A DNA stretch of 64,000 nucleotides from Tridacna crocea (Eukaryota > Mollusca > Bivalvia > Cardiida > Cardiidae): contig OX031060.1 of NCBI GenBank assembly GCA_943736015.1, positions 4,112,001 through 4,176,000 of the forward strand. Direction: 5' to 3'. This document shows, in pieces, positions 41,625 through 52,319 of this stretch. The notes beneath the pieces were generated by a model that worked only from the letters and a program-made list of their open reading frames with translations, searched no databases and was not told the origin of the DNA. Numbering within the stretch: position 1 is the stretch's first letter; each line of letters starts with the position of its first letter. Made by a program: the position numbers and the translations under genes.

Positions 41625-41853
41625 TTAACCCATTACCACTCAATCCTTACTTTTGACGCCCCTGGAAAAGAAGCCTTTTGAAAACATCATGGGAAAAGGA
41701 GAAAATGCTGGTAACCAGCATTTTCTCCTTTTCCCACAATGTTTTCTACCTAATCAATTAACAATTGCACCATTTGAGCCACACTGAAATTGTCGTCTGC
41801 AAATGCTTTCAATTTGGACAGAGCTGAAATTTTGTCGTCTGGTAAAGGGTTAA
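41625..41853. mobile_element. PT element
   Basis: TTAA CCCATTACCACTCAATCC at the left; 'GTCGTCTGGTAAAGGG' TTAA at the right. The palindrome is at 41678-41746, centre 'CTGGTAACCAG', with one arm difference ('ACATCATGGG'). Confidence 0.95.
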
Positions 41854-41939
41854 GGGTGAATGAAAACAATGGGATAACTTTTGATTGCAGCCATGCTTAG
41901 TGAAAAGGTTATTTATTTGCATCTGCAAAAAGAATCAAT

Positions 41940-42480
41940 CCACAAGCCACCAAGGCTGGGTCGAAAAGGCTAGGTCGAAAAGTTTTGCTCTCGGTCACTT
42001 TTTCTTCATGTCAAGGAACCAGTCTACCCTATGACTTGGCTAAAATGGTTCATATGGGTCCAAAATTATTGCTTGGTATAGTACATCACAGAGATGCAAT
42101 ATAATCTCTTGTACCAGAACATGGGATTGGGTCAAATGTATGTTTTATGTACAGATATGTGAAAGATTTCATAACAAACTTTTTATCATATCTAATTCAG
42201 CACCGATATTCAGAACGTTTCCACTCTGGCAGTCACGAGGTTTTGGAAATAAACCGACGATATGGCATACAACATACGATATGGCGAAAGGGGGCATTCG
42301 GACAGTTGGCACAGGCTAATCCGAGACGGAATTTTACGATTATATAAGATTCCGTCCTACAGTAGACTTGCGTGAAACAGAAAATTACAAAGGAAACAAA
42401 AACGCCGTTTCAGATTAGTCTGTGCGGACTGCACAGGCTCACCAGGGACGATATTTTACGCAAATGTCCCAATTCAGTAC
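41940..42480. mobile_element. Two decayed 'GCGCAGGCT'-type hairpin elements
   Basis: 41960-42160 keeps 'AAGGAACCAGTCTACCCTAT' and 'GTACATCACAGAGATGCA' from the 48.3-kb type. 42240-42480 keeps 'CATTCGGACAGTTGGCACAG', 'GATTCCGTCCTACAGTAGAC' and 'TTTTACGCAAATGTCCC' from the 57.3-kb type. 'TAAACCGACGATATGGC' near 42250 also resembles a small-hairpin end. Confidence 0.5.
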
Positions 42481-42910
42481 ATCATTTTCTTCATTACAGT
42501 TAGGTTTTGGCCACCGCTTCCGTTCAGGAATGGAGTAAAATCCCTAGTGCAAAGGTTTTACATTATGTCAGGTCTATACGACGTCGAATAATTGCCTGTA
42601 TCGACAGCAGAGGTGGCCATGCAAGATATTGATAGAAAAATTACAAGAACTTTAAGAAAAACCTAACTTTAATGTTATTCTAATCTTTAAATAATTTTGC
42701 AACTTTGGTTTTAAGACCACCTTCATTTAAACCGCAAAAATCTAACTTAAATTTTGTTAGTCAAAATCTGATTAGCCTGGCATTTTTTACAGGCTCTAAA
42801 CTAAAGTATCCTACCAAATTTGTTGATCTCCAGTAAAACATGCGACGAGAAATAAAAGAAAATTAAGCGCATACATTGTACTTATTTATGGAACTGAGTA
42901 TATCACCATT
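42481..42910. other. Spacer
   Basis: Nothing recognised. Confidence 0.3.
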
Positions 42911-42914
42911 TCTA

Positions 42915-43330
42915 CTTAATATTATTTCATGCTTTCCGGTAGGATATCGAGAAATAGCAGCGAAAATATTTTTCGATCTTACACTGGTTCCACCAGTGAA
43001 AATACCGATTTTCACGTTCTTGTTGCCTAGGTAAATTGCCCGTGCCTAACAACTAGATAGGAAATATGACGTCATATACCTTACATTTCACGCGCTTGAC
43101 GTAACGTTGCTATGCGGGAGGGGTACGCCACGGGGAATAAGAGAAAAGAACTGTACTGAATTTTGATAAAGCTCCTCCCAGAAAGGGTTAAAAGCATAAA
43201 ATAAATAGACTATTTGTTTTTTTCGGTGAAAGATCGAAATTTATTTCATCTCGTGAACACCATCGGTAATATTTTCACTCGTGGCTGCGCCACTCGTGAA
43301 AATATTACCGATGGTGTCAAAAAAATATCC
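42915..43330. mobile_element. Family 2 hairpin element, inverted
   Basis: Runs from 'TTTCATGCTTTCCGGTAGGA' through 'ATGACGTCATATACC' to a hairpin at about 43212-43318, core 'CACTCGTGGCTGCGCCACTCG'. The outer right arm is short. Confidence 0.85.
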
Positions 43331-43404
43331 TCTATATCTTCGAGAATGGTACAATACGATCAATGCGGTAGTCCCAGCAAACATTCTAAAACTACATTGT
43401 CACT

Positions 43405-44330
43405 AGTAATGATTTAGAGTTTATCTCATCAGCTTGTGGTAAATATGGGGAAATATTTGCAGAAAAAGGGAAAGGTATGCGACAATAACGAGTGCCGTAA
43501 GGCACGAGTTATTTTCGCGGACCTTTCCCTTTTTCGGCAAATGCTTCCCCATATTAACCACAAGCTGATGAAATAAATTGTATATTATATTTCCTCTGAT
43601 TATTTTGTCAACGAATGCCACTTTTAAAGCTAGTAATCTCAAGTCAATTAACCAGATTTTCGACTGGAGGAAAATATTCACTATGACGGGGAAATAATTC
43701 CCTCCAGCTTAAATGACTTCATTTCTTTACCCATAAAATTTCTAAAAATAGACACACAGAAATATAATATATCATATTTATTATCACTAGTCATGTTATT
43801 CACAGTGAAACCCCAGTAATTCGTATATAAAAATGTAATGAAAGTACAATACACACCTTCAAGAATGCAACAGGTGGAAGAAAATGGTGTGCTGAAGTAT
43901 AAAAGTATGACATAGGTTTTTGATCGATATTCGTCTATTTTTGTGTCCAAATTTCCTTTTCCTTTTTTTATTTTTGTTTGAGCTTGTAAATCAAACCATT
44001 CTGAACTACGATCTGTGATGAGAGGGTTAAAACCGTATATTATATTTCGTGTCTATTTTTAGAAATGTCATGGTTAAAAAAAAATGACGTCATTTAGGCT
44101 GGGGGAATTATTTCCCCGTCACGGTGAATATTTTCCTCCTGCCGAAAATCTGTTTAGTAGACTTGAGATCACTCGTTTTAAAAGTAGCATTCTTTGACAA
44201 AATAACCCTTACAGCACTCGTTATTTTCGCGGACCTTTCCCTTTTACGGCACTCATTACTTTCGCGGACCTTTCCCTTTTTCGGCAAATATTTCCCCATA
44301 TTAACCACAAGCTGATGAAATAAACTCTAT
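43405..44330. mobile_element. Inverted-repeat element, 'AGAGTTTATCTCATCAGCTT' ends
   Basis: The two ends are inverted copies over about 300 bp ('CACAAGCTGATGAAATAAAC' at the right). The left end itself folds as a hairpin (43415-43577; arms 'TATGGGGAAATATTTGC', core 'GTGCCGTAAGGCAC'). The right end has part of that hairpin duplicated ('TTTCGCGGACCTTTCCCTTT' twice, 44227 and 44261). The middle is AT-rich without a transposase. Confidence 0.8.
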
Positions 44331-44365
44331 TTAATGCATCTGCAAAAGGAATCAGTACAGTTGTA

Positions 44366-45620
44366 TTGTTACGGGAGACCACTCCTTCATGCATAACTTC
44401 ATCCCGGTTTGAATTTATACAATACCTGACAGCTGCGGTAGGTAGAAATCTCTTTAGCTCAATGGTTATAGTGTTGGCATTTAATGCAATACCTAACGGC
44501 TGCGTTGGACAGAGTTCTCTTTGGCTAAGTTGCTATGTGATTGGCCTTCCATCCCGGTTTAAATACAATACCTGACAGCTGCCCCAGGTAGAAATCTCTT
44601 TAGCTCAATGGTTAGAGTGTTGGCATTTAATGCAATACCTAACAGTTGCGTTGGAGAGAGTTTTCTTTAGCTAAGTTGCTATGTGGATGGCCTTCCATCC
44701 GGGCATTCTAGGTTCGATCCTGCCCAGTCCTCGTATGCCTGCTATGCATTTGTTTATTTGTTTCTTTCTTACGGACTTATTTTGTAAGATGGGGGCTCGT
44801 CCGGGATTGGCCATTGAGCCATTAATCCCATTTGTTGTCTTAACCCTTTCCCAAACAATCCCTGCTTTTTACGGGTCAGGAATAGAAGCCTTTTGAAAAC
44901 ATTGTTTTCTACCCTATCATATAGAAAAAGCATCTTTTTAGCAACTGTTAATTTGTCATCTGCAAAATGCTTTCAATTTGGTCTGGTCCAAAATTTGCTG
45001 AATGGGAATGGGTTAAAACGAACTTTCTGTTCCATAAGGCTTTGACTCATCAATAAATGATGACTTTTAGAGGGGGCGTGTTACGGGAGACTACACTTTC
45101 AGGAATGCCTGCGTCCCGATTTAAATACAATACCCAACAGCTGCGTTGGAGAGATATCTCTTTGGCTCAGTGGTTATGGTCGTTTAAACTTCGAAAAAGA
45201 AAACGAGGATATTTGTCCGCCATGAGTTCGAATCCAGACAGATGTGATTTATATTTCAGCTACGAATTTGTTGCGAACTTCCATGTTCGTAAGATTGTGT
45301 TCATTTGTTTCTTTCTTACAGACCTTATTTGTAAGATGTGGGTTCGTCCTGGGTTGGCCATTGAGCCATCGATCTGATTTATTGTCCAAAACCGGATTTT
45401 CTATCTAATAAGGCTTTGGGTCATCAATAAATGATGAATTTAAGAGGGTGTGTGTGTTAAGGGAGACCACTCCTTCGTGCATGACTTCATCAAGGTTTAG
45501 ATACAGCACCTGAAAACTTCTTCAGGGGGAATTCTTTTAGTCCAGTGGTTATGATGTTGGTCTTTCGTTCAGGCGTTCTGGGTTCGAATCCTGCCTGGTT
45601 CCTGTATTTCTGCTTTGCAT
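44366..45620 (+). mobile_element. Tandem tRNA-like / SINE units
   Basis: 'ACGGGAGACCACTCCTTC', 'AATACAATACCTGACAGCTG', 'CTTTAGCTCAATGGTTAGAG' (A-box) and 'CTAGGTTCGATCCTGCCCAG' (B-box) recur in order at least three times (about 44366, 44560, 45080 and 45450). The unit looks like a tRNA-derived SINE arranged in tandem. The clearest B-boxes are near 44711 and 45582 ('GGGTTCGAATCCTGCC'). Confidence 0.7.
44840..45016. mobile_element. PT element with the palindrome deleted
   Basis: TTAA CCCTTTCCCAAACAATCC at the left; 'GAATGGGAATGGG' TTAA at the right. The middle reads 'CCTTTTGAAAACATTGTTTTC', so both arms have collapsed to their outermost bases. The flanks match the 19289 copy closely. Confidence 0.93.
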
Positions 45621-45930
45621 TTGTTCATTTGCTTCTTTGTTACGGACTTTGTTCGTGAAAATGTACATATTTTCTCGAAACATATCTAGCACACTAGCAC
45701 TATTTCAGTGATGTGAATAATTCGGATCTTTAAGGTTCGACAGTCTTACGGAAAGAGTATGAGGATAATTAAGTTTTACTCTGATTTCTTTTTTTTTTTC
45801 AAATTGTGAATGCGACATGTTGGTGACTTGATTGTCCATTCTGCGAAACTTCAATAAAAACGCAATTAAAGTCACGCAGTGAATTAATTTAGGTCGTCCT
45901 AGCCATGTGTAGCAGCTGTGGTGGACATAC
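45621..45930. other. Spacer
   Basis: Nothing recognised; a T-rich run is near 45785. Confidence 0.3.
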
Positions 45931-45936
45931 ATGATA

Positions 45937-46145
45937 TTAACTTTGTACCCAACGACAAAATTTTAGACTGGTCCAAATTGAAAGCACTTACAGACAACAG
46001 AATAAATGTAAATCAAAAATTTAAATTTGTTTCCAGCAGAGTATATATGAAATATTGTTGGAAAAAGGAGAAAATGCTGGTTACAAGCATTTCCGCTTTT
46101 TCCCACTATGTTTACAAAAGGCTTCTATTCCAGGGTCGTCATGTT
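45937..46145. mobile_element. PT element, right end lost
   Basis: TTAA CTTTGTACCCAACGAC at the left, 'TTGAAAGCACTTACAGAC', then an imperfect palindrome ('AATGCTGGTTACAAGCATTT'). It breaks at 'CAGGGTCGTCATG', where the next element starts. Confidence 0.8.
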
Positions 46146-46607
46146 CGCAAGCCAAGGGTGACGATCCACAATCCTACTCTACCCTTGGCGGATCGAGCTT
46201 GATTTTGACATTCCCCCATACGCATTCTGATTGGTTTGCAGCCAGGTCTAACTGCACGAATCAAATCGCTTGTAGCATTTCATCTTTGATGAAAATAGAA
46301 CTAGGTCGCGACCTTTCGAATAAAATGATAAAATCAAAAGCCAATGAAATATCGTTTTACAAACCGCTTACGAATACACGTGAAGCGATAAGCAGACATC
46401 CACGGGGGTTTCCATGTTTACCTTCAATTCGAAATGTAGCGACCTTGTTCTATTTTTATCAAAGAAATGCTACGAGTGATTTAATTTGTTTCAGTTAGAG
46501 CTGGCTGCATCCAATGAAAAAGCGTATCGGGGGAATGCAAAAATCAAGCTCGATCCGCCAAGGGTAAAGTAGTGTAGTGAATCGTCAGCCTTGGCTTGCG
46601 AAGATGA
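46146..46607. mobile_element. Inverted-repeat element, 'TTCGCAAGCCAAGG' ends (~62 bp)
   Basis: 'TTCGCAAGCCAAGGGTGACG' through 'GATCGAGCTTGATTTTG' is repeated inverted at 46540-46606. The ~340-bp middle has a 147-codon frame overlapping it (46055-46498) with no recognised domain. Confidence 0.85.
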
Positions 46608-47080
46608 GGAGCTACAACTTGACCAACCACTTCAGCGCTGAACCTGTAATTTTGTTAATTGTTTAAGGAATGCAGATAATTTTTTTTTTTCATAGAGGTA
46701 TGGAAAAAAAACCTAATTACACTGCATGAAACCGCTTCTTAACATTCCAATATTCATAGCATTGTCACTATCGTTAGTTTTGACTGGCAATTCGCCCAGA
46801 AATCTTGGTCAGTCATGATACAGAAGTGAGGCGTACGCTCGTATTATCATGTACAGCGCGTTGACCAAACCCTCAACGCACTATTTTTCTTATCTCACGA
46901 GTGTGAGAAAAATTATTATTAGAGCTACCTAACATAGCTCTAAACAAGGGGAGTTATGTGATAAAGCTGGGTATGCAAATAAAAACAAACAACACTTGTA
47001 TACATTCACAAAGTGATGACAAACAACAAACTGCCCCTCAAGGCACATTCACAACCAGTATTATTTATATAAGTAGATCT
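46608..47080. other. Spacer
   Basis: Nothing recognised beyond weak inverted words. Confidence 0.3.
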
Positions 47081-47084
47081 ATAT

Positions 47085-47350
47085 GAGCCATGCCCTGTGA
47101 AAAGTGAGCTTCACGCATCTGCGAAAAGTATCGATTCAGGTGAGCCTGCGCAATCCGCGCAGGCTCACCTGGACCGACACTTTTCGCCATTTGTCAATTT
47201 CTGTATGCCCAAGGACCAGTCTACTTTATGAATAAGTTTTTTTTTAATAAAAATGGGTTTTATTAATCCGTAACTGTGTGCTGACTCACTTGGAATAATG
47301 GATTATGGGGCTGCGTTAAGCCCCTTTTTGCCAGAGCATGGCTCAAAAAA
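47085..47350. mobile_element. 'GCCTGCGCAATCCGCGCAGG' hairpin element
   Basis: The palindrome 'CAGGTGAGCCTGCGCAATCC' and its complement lie at 47137-47182. 'AAGGACCAGTCTACTTTATG' and 'TAAGCCCCTTTTTGCCAGAG' follow, as at 48240. Confidence 0.75.
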
Positions 47351-47519
47351 GTGGACCAATTGGCCCTAAAGCTGGGTTTACTCTTAATGCCGACGTCATA
47401 CCTTTTATGGACAGCGTAGATCAAGATCAGAAAGCACTTGGCGATTATTTAAGGTAACGCTTCTTATGCACACTGAATAAAATTTCTTCTTAGTTGATAA
47501 AAAGGATTCATACTGATAT

Positions 47520-47725
47520 TTATCTAATACATTTTGCACAGTTTTAACCGACCAGAAATTCCTTTGATGTCAATCTTAAATATATCTATTGATCCTTTTG
47601 TTAGTTTTCAGAAAAGGGAGGTAATTATCATCTCCCTTTTTAATGAGAATATAGTGGTTTTAGATTCGTAAATGATAATTCTTTGAAGGAACAAAACGAA
47701 AAAGTGGCTCGGTTAAGTGGCCACA
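47520..47725. mobile_element. TTAA-type element fragment
   Basis: 'GAGGTAATTATCATCTCCC', 'TATAGTGGTTTTAGATTC' and 'AAGTGGCTCGGTTAAGTGG' match 31936 and 34170. The ends are not found. Confidence 0.55.
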
Positions 47726-47754
47726 GGCTGATTCTAAACGACACTTTCCATTTT

Positions 47755-47889
47755 AATTTATTTTCTATTTTGTGCAAGTCTTCTGAGGAACAAAACCTGA
47801 TGTAGACGTAAAGTGCAGTTTCGGATTAGCCTGCGCCGACTGCGCAGGCTGATCCGAGACGAAACTTTACGCAAATGTCCGAATGCGAC
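47755..47889. mobile_element. Half of a 57.3-kb type element
   Basis: 'ATTAGCCTGCGCCGACTGCG' with its inverse, 'ACTTTACGCAAATGTCCGAA'. The left half is absent. Confidence 0.7.
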
Positions 47890-48130
47890 AAAATAAACCA
47901 AACGACAAAATAAAAATTTTAGACTGATCCAAATTGAAAAAAAAAAAAAACTTGCAGACGACAAAATAGATATAAGTAAAAAATTGAGATTTGTTTCCAA
48001 CAGGGTGGAAAACAATGTGAGAAAAGGAGAAAATGCAGGTAAGCAGAATTTTCTCTTTTTTCCCACAATGTTATCAAATGGCTTCTATCTCAGGGTCGTA
48101 AAAAACAGGGATTGTTTGGTAAAGGTTTAA
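47890..48130. mobile_element. PT element
   Basis: 'CCAAACGACAAAATAAAAAT' at the left and 'TTGTTTGGTAAAGG' TTTAA at the right. The palindrome is imperfect ('AATGCAGGTAAGCAGAATTT'). A poly-A run of about 14 breaks the 'TTGAAAGCACTTGCAGAC' segment. Confidence 0.85.
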
Positions 48131-48239
48131 AGAATTTCCGTGATGTGTTACGCCAAGCAAACCATCCCGTTGTCATGGAGATATAAAAGCCATTCTGCCC
48201 AACAGCAAGCTGAATAATGATGTAAACTAATCATGTTAC

Positions 48240-48500
48240 AAGCAGATAATCTGCCAAAAGCAAAAACGTTTCTGTTCAGGTCAGCCTGCGCGGACTGCGC
48301 AGGCTGACCTTAACAGAAACGTTTTGCTTTTAACCAGTTGTCTGTTTGTCAAAGGACAAGTCTACCTCAAGATTAAGTCAGTTGCTTTCAAAAGTTCCCA
48401 TTCGAGATGTATAATTATGTGATGAATTGGGCTGTAATCATGTATCACGGAGAAACATTAAGCCCCCTTTTGCGACAGCGTGGTTCATATCCGAATGACA
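48240..48500. mobile_element. 'GCCTGCGCGGACTGCGCAGG' hairpin element
   Basis: 'AACGTTTCTGTTCAGGTCAG' pairs with 'CTGACCTTAACAGAAACGTT'. 'AAAGGACAAGTCTACCTCAA' and 'CATTAAGCCCCCTTTTGCGA' follow. Confidence 0.8.
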
Positions 48501-48837
48501 TAATGTCTAAAATAACATGGAAACTAAACGGGATGAAAGAAAACAGCTAGATGCGCAGAAAAAACAAAAAATCCGATATGTCAGTTCTCCAAAGATTCAA
48601 TTTTGACACAGCGTGGGTAGAAATTTACACGGAAAACAGGAATTGATCGCCGTGCTAAATTTATGGATAATTCCTCGTCATTATTTTCTGGGAGAAGACG
48701 TATTTCAGACATCCACTCTGTCTGGCCACATCTGTAGATTTATTTTCGTTTGTAGTAGTTCTGAAATAGATTCAAAAGAAGTATTTATTTTCCCCGCATT
48801 TACATATACATGCAACGAAACTTCTAAATGGCCTCTT
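48501..48837. other. Spacer
   Basis: Nothing recognised. Confidence 0.3.
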
Positions 48838-49068
48838 TTAAGCCTTTGTTATATAGATACTCATTTCTACGCGTTGCATGTAGGAGCCTTTGGAAAACAT
48901 TGTGGCAAAAGATGAAATTGCTCGTGACGAGCAATTTCACCTTTTGCCATAATGTTTTCTATACTATCGAAAGGTGTCATATACACATAAGAAACAGCGT
49001 CATCCTTGCTGTTATTTAGGGTCAATTATAGCGATACAACAGAAATGCCTTATGGGGTAAAGGGTTAA
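48838..49068. mobile_element. PT element, subfamily B ('CTCGTGACGAG' centre)
   Basis: TTAA GCCTTTGTTATATAG at the left; 'CTTATGGGGTAAAGGG' TTAA at 49065. The palindrome at 48890-48960 uses 'GGCAAAAGATGAAATTGCTC' and its inverse. The internal segments ('ATACTCATTTCTACGC', 'CATCCTTGCTGTTATTTAGG') differ from the main subfamily and match the 63067 copy in inverse orientation. Confidence 0.92.
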
Positions 49069-49293
49069 CTCATTACCTAACGGCAGTATTCAAGGCTTAG
49101 TCTTAATCGAAAGCATTTGCAGACGACAAAATAAAAGTGACTGAAATTTTGAAATTCGTTTTGTGAAGAGTAGAAAATATGGCTGGAAAAGGAGAAAATC
49201 TGGTCATCAGCATTTTCTCCTTTTCCAACAATGTTTTCTAAATGGTTCTTTCTCAGGGTCGTCAAAAGTAGGGATTGTGTGGTAATAGGTCAA
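49065..49293. mobile_element. PT element, abutting the previous copy
   Basis: TTAA CTCATTACCTAACGGC shares the TTAA at 49065-49068. The right end is 'GGGATTGTGTGGTAATAGG' TCAA. The palindrome is slightly eroded ('AAATCTGGTCATCAGCATTT'). Confidence 0.9.
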
Positions 49294-49604
49294 GCCGGAA
49301 TTCCACATAGACCTCTTCTAGCATCCGCTATCCAGAAACGAGAGACTCTAAAATAGTTCATTTAGTCTTAATTCTTTGAGAATTATTGAACAGTGTCAAA
49401 ATATACCCCAGTATAAGTTTGAAAAGAATTAGTTGGCTTGTCCTTTTAAAATAAAGTTATTAAATTTTCATTCACTTCATTCTGAAACTTTAAACTTTTT
49501 TTTTTCACGAAAACATCATGCTCCTTCTCTCTGTTTTTATTTATCTATTTTTTTCATGCAGAATATACTTTTCATGTTTTTTCCTTATTTCTGACAAAAC
49601 TTTC

Positions 49605-49800
49605 TAATACAGTTAAACCTGTGTTAGAGACCTTCTGTATTAAGAGACCACCTGTATTAAGAGACCACTTTTCTGATACAAAAACCCTTCTTCCATTAGC
49701 CTAATATGACCTGTATTTAAAGACCACCTACAGTAAGAGACCAATTTCAGTACTTCCCTTGAGTGGTCTCTGAATACAGGTTGCACTTTATATGATGTTT
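49605..49800. mobile_element. Inverted-repeat element, 'AGTTAAACCTGTGTTAGAGA' ends
   Basis: 'CAGTTAAACCTGTGTTAGAG' at 49611 and 'CTCTGAATACAGGTTGCAC' at 49775. In between, 'GTATTAAGAGACCACC' is repeated about four times. Confidence 0.7.
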
Positions 49801-49934
49801 TTAACCTGTTCTGGCTGATAGACACCATGCATGGGCAAGCAATGTGTTTTCCGCATAAAAAATGCCTTCTGTCTGCAAAATCGAGAATCTTTCTATTACA
49901 ATACCATGTCTTACGGTCAGACATATGTTATCGT

Positions 49935-50398
49935 TATATAGAAGATATTTGTCTTTTTCGGTGAAAGATCGAAAATTATTTCATCGAGTGGACACCATCG
50001 GTAATATTTTCACGAGTGGCGCAGCCACGAGTGAAAATATTACCGATGGTGTTCACGAGATGAAATAAATTTCGATCTTTCACCGAAAAAAAACAAATAT
50101 TCTATTTATTTCATGCTTTTAACCCTTTCTGTGAGGAGCTTTATCAAAATCCAGTACAGTTCTTTTCCGTTATTCCCCGTGGCATACCCCTCAAGCATAG
50201 CAACGCATTACAATATTACGTCAAGCGCGAGAAATCTAAGGTATATGACGTCATATTTCCCATCCGGTTGTTAGGCACGCGCAATTTACCTAGGCAACAA
50301 GAACGTGAAAATCGATATTTTCACTGGTGGTACCAGTGTAAGATCGAAAAATATTTTCACTGCTACTTCTCGATATCCTACCGGAAAAAATGAAATAA
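49935..50398. mobile_element. Family 2 hairpin element, best copy
   Basis: The hairpin at 49955-50090 pairs 'TTTTTCGGTGAAAGATCGAA' with its complement across 'GAGTGGCGCAGCCACGAG'. The tail carries 'GTATATGACGTCATATTTCC' and ends 'GATATCCTACCGGAAA'. Confidence 0.92.
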
Positions 50399-50535
50399 TG
50401 ACTTATCTATTACTTTGTCAATTTTACTGTAGATACAAAAGTGGCCGGTTAGAAGTTTTGCTGAGTGTATATTCAACCAGCAATGTTCTTGTGTAAAAGA
50501 TTGAAAAAAAAAACAACAACATAATACTTGTAATA

Positions 50536-50808
50536 TGTGACCTGCCACGCATAAAGGGACAATCTGGGAATTCCGTACATCAGTGACATGAAAACAGATC
50601 AAAGATAGTGCAAATCAATTGAAGTTGATAGTTCAAAAACGGTAGTATAGTAAGGTATATAGTGTGACCAGTTTTCATACAGTATCATATCATAAAAGTG
50701 AAAAGTGTCGGCCCTGGTCAGCCTGCGCAATCCGCGCAGGCTGACCAGGATTGACACTTTTCGCAGTTCCCAGGTGGCCCTTTTTGCGTGACGTGTCACA
50801 ATATTACA
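50536..50808. mobile_element. Hairpin element of the 39919 family
   Basis: 'TGTGACCTGCCACGCATAAA' at the left and 'CCCTTTTTGCGTGACGTGTC' at the right. The palindrome at 50701-50765 has arms 'AAAAGTGTCGGCCCTGGTCA'. Confidence 0.9.
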
Positions 50809-51001
50809 CATTTTTTCAATGTTAACACAACGTCAGGTGAGCTGAATGATAAGTTATGAGTATCTTGTTGAAGTAGTAGAGCGAGGATTGCTCCTTATAA
50901 TTTTTTCTGCTTTTCCCTGGCTATTTCAGGCTGTGTTCCCACACACCGGTGTTATTTTGTAAGTTAGTGTCATATATGAAGCACTACAACGTAAACAAGG
51001 C

Positions 51002-51307
51002 AAGTGAGGCAGTAAAGGTGGGTTGTTCCAACAGGACAATGCCCCTTTTCATAAGCCTGTCATTGCCATTTGTGACTGTAGCGTTGAATTAAATGAGCAT
51101 CCACTTTATTGTCCTTACTTCACCCCACCAGATATTTTGTTGTTTCCAAAATTGAAAAATGCCATTTCGGCGACGCACTTTCTGTCAGAAGGTGACGTCA
51201 TACAAGCATTGGTGGGCTTTCTGACCGGTCAAGCTAATAAAAGCTTCATTGCACTCCCTAAACATCGCTGGCAAAAGTGTACAGATACTGAGGTGGATTA
51301 TGCTTAA
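51002..51307 (+). pseudogene. Mariner-type transposase, C-terminal fragment
   Basis: The frame starts at MFQQDNAPFHKP (second catalytic Asp region, Q-D-N-A-P) and continues through HPLYCPYFTPPDILLFPKLK, with the third Asp in PPDILLFP. It then reads HRWQKCTDTEVDYA and stops at 51305-51307. This is the last third of a DD34D mariner transposase. The N-terminal HTH domains and the first catalytic Asp are absent upstream, and no terminal repeats were seen, so it cannot transpose. Confidence 0.8.
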
Positions 51308-51312
51308 AAGAT

Positions 51313-51662
51313 AATAGAGTTTATTTCATGCTTTCCGGTAGGTTATCGAGAAATATCGATGAAATATTTTTTCTATATTTCATAGTTACAATCAGTGGAA
51401 ACACCGAGTTTTATATTCTATTTATCTAGGTAAAATGAGCATAACTCACAACCAGATGAAAATATGACGTCATTTACCTGACATTTCTCGCGCTTGACGT
51501 AAAATTGTAATTTGCGTTGCTATTTTGGAGGGGGTACGTCACGGGGAATGACGGTAAAGAACTGTCCTGGATTTTGATCAATTCCTCCCAAGGGTTAAAA
51601 GCATGAAATGAAATATTTGTTTTTCGATCTTTAACCGAGAAAAACAAATATACTCTATTTAT
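51313..51662. mobile_element. Family 2 element with the hairpin lost
   Basis: 'TTTCATGCTTTCCGGTAGGT', 'AATATGACGTCATTTACC' and 'AGGGTTAAAAGCATGAAATG', then only 'TTTTCGATCTTTAACCGAG' remains where the hairpin should be. Confidence 0.8.
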
Positions 51663-51925
51663 TAAATCGCCAAAAGTCGCACTGTTACATAATCATGTGG
51701 CCTATAGTTATTCAATCAGCCCTCGAACCAGTATTCTGTAGAGAGAATCAGAACCTGTAAGTTTTCGGTCCATTCACATACAAATGTTACTCGTCGTATC
51801 TTTGAAATTCATTTCAAACATACGAACGTATATCTTAAGACAACTTAGATTTAAAAGCAAACGAAACAGACTTCTCCGGATTTCGGATCTGGTGTCCTTC
51901 AAATCCTTAATAAACAAATATTTGT

Positions 51926-52194
51926 GACCCTTCAGGTAAAAAGGGGACATTCTAGGAACTGCGAAAAGTATCAACCCTGGTCAGACTGCGCGAATTGCGC
52001 AGTCTGACCAGGGTTGACATTTTTTGCTGTTATGATATTTTCTATATGAAAAGTGGTCATTTTACTATGTTATACAATCATTTTTCAACTATCAACTTAA
52101 ATTGACCTGCACTATCGATCGTTGATCTGTTTTCCTCTAATTGATGCACGGAATTCCCAAATGGTCCCTTAAAACCGCGTGATGGGTCACATTT
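51926..52194. mobile_element. Hairpin element of the 39919 family, inverted
   Basis: 'GTGACCCTTCAGGTAAAAAG' at the left and 'CCGCGTGATGGGTCAC' at the right. The palindrome 'CAACCCTGGTCAGACTGCGC' with its complement lies at 51969-52018; both arms carry the same G-to-A change (CAGACTGCGC). Confidence 0.9.
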
Positions 52195-52319
52195 CTTACG
52201 CTTCATTCAAATGATAGTATTACATCTGGAAACGGCATAGCACACTATTTTCTAATCCCATTTTACCTTAGCATGATTCCCTTCTTTCTAAGATACATGT
52301 TGATCTATGAGGTAAAATT

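Noticed and set aside
44366..45620. Functional tRNA genes
   Set aside because: A- and B-box words are present, but no full cloverleaf can be drawn from the text with confidence and the units repeat with non-tRNA sequence.
46055..46498. 147-codon frame on the + strand
   Set aside because: It starts in a PT palindrome and crosses an inverted-repeat end; no domain.
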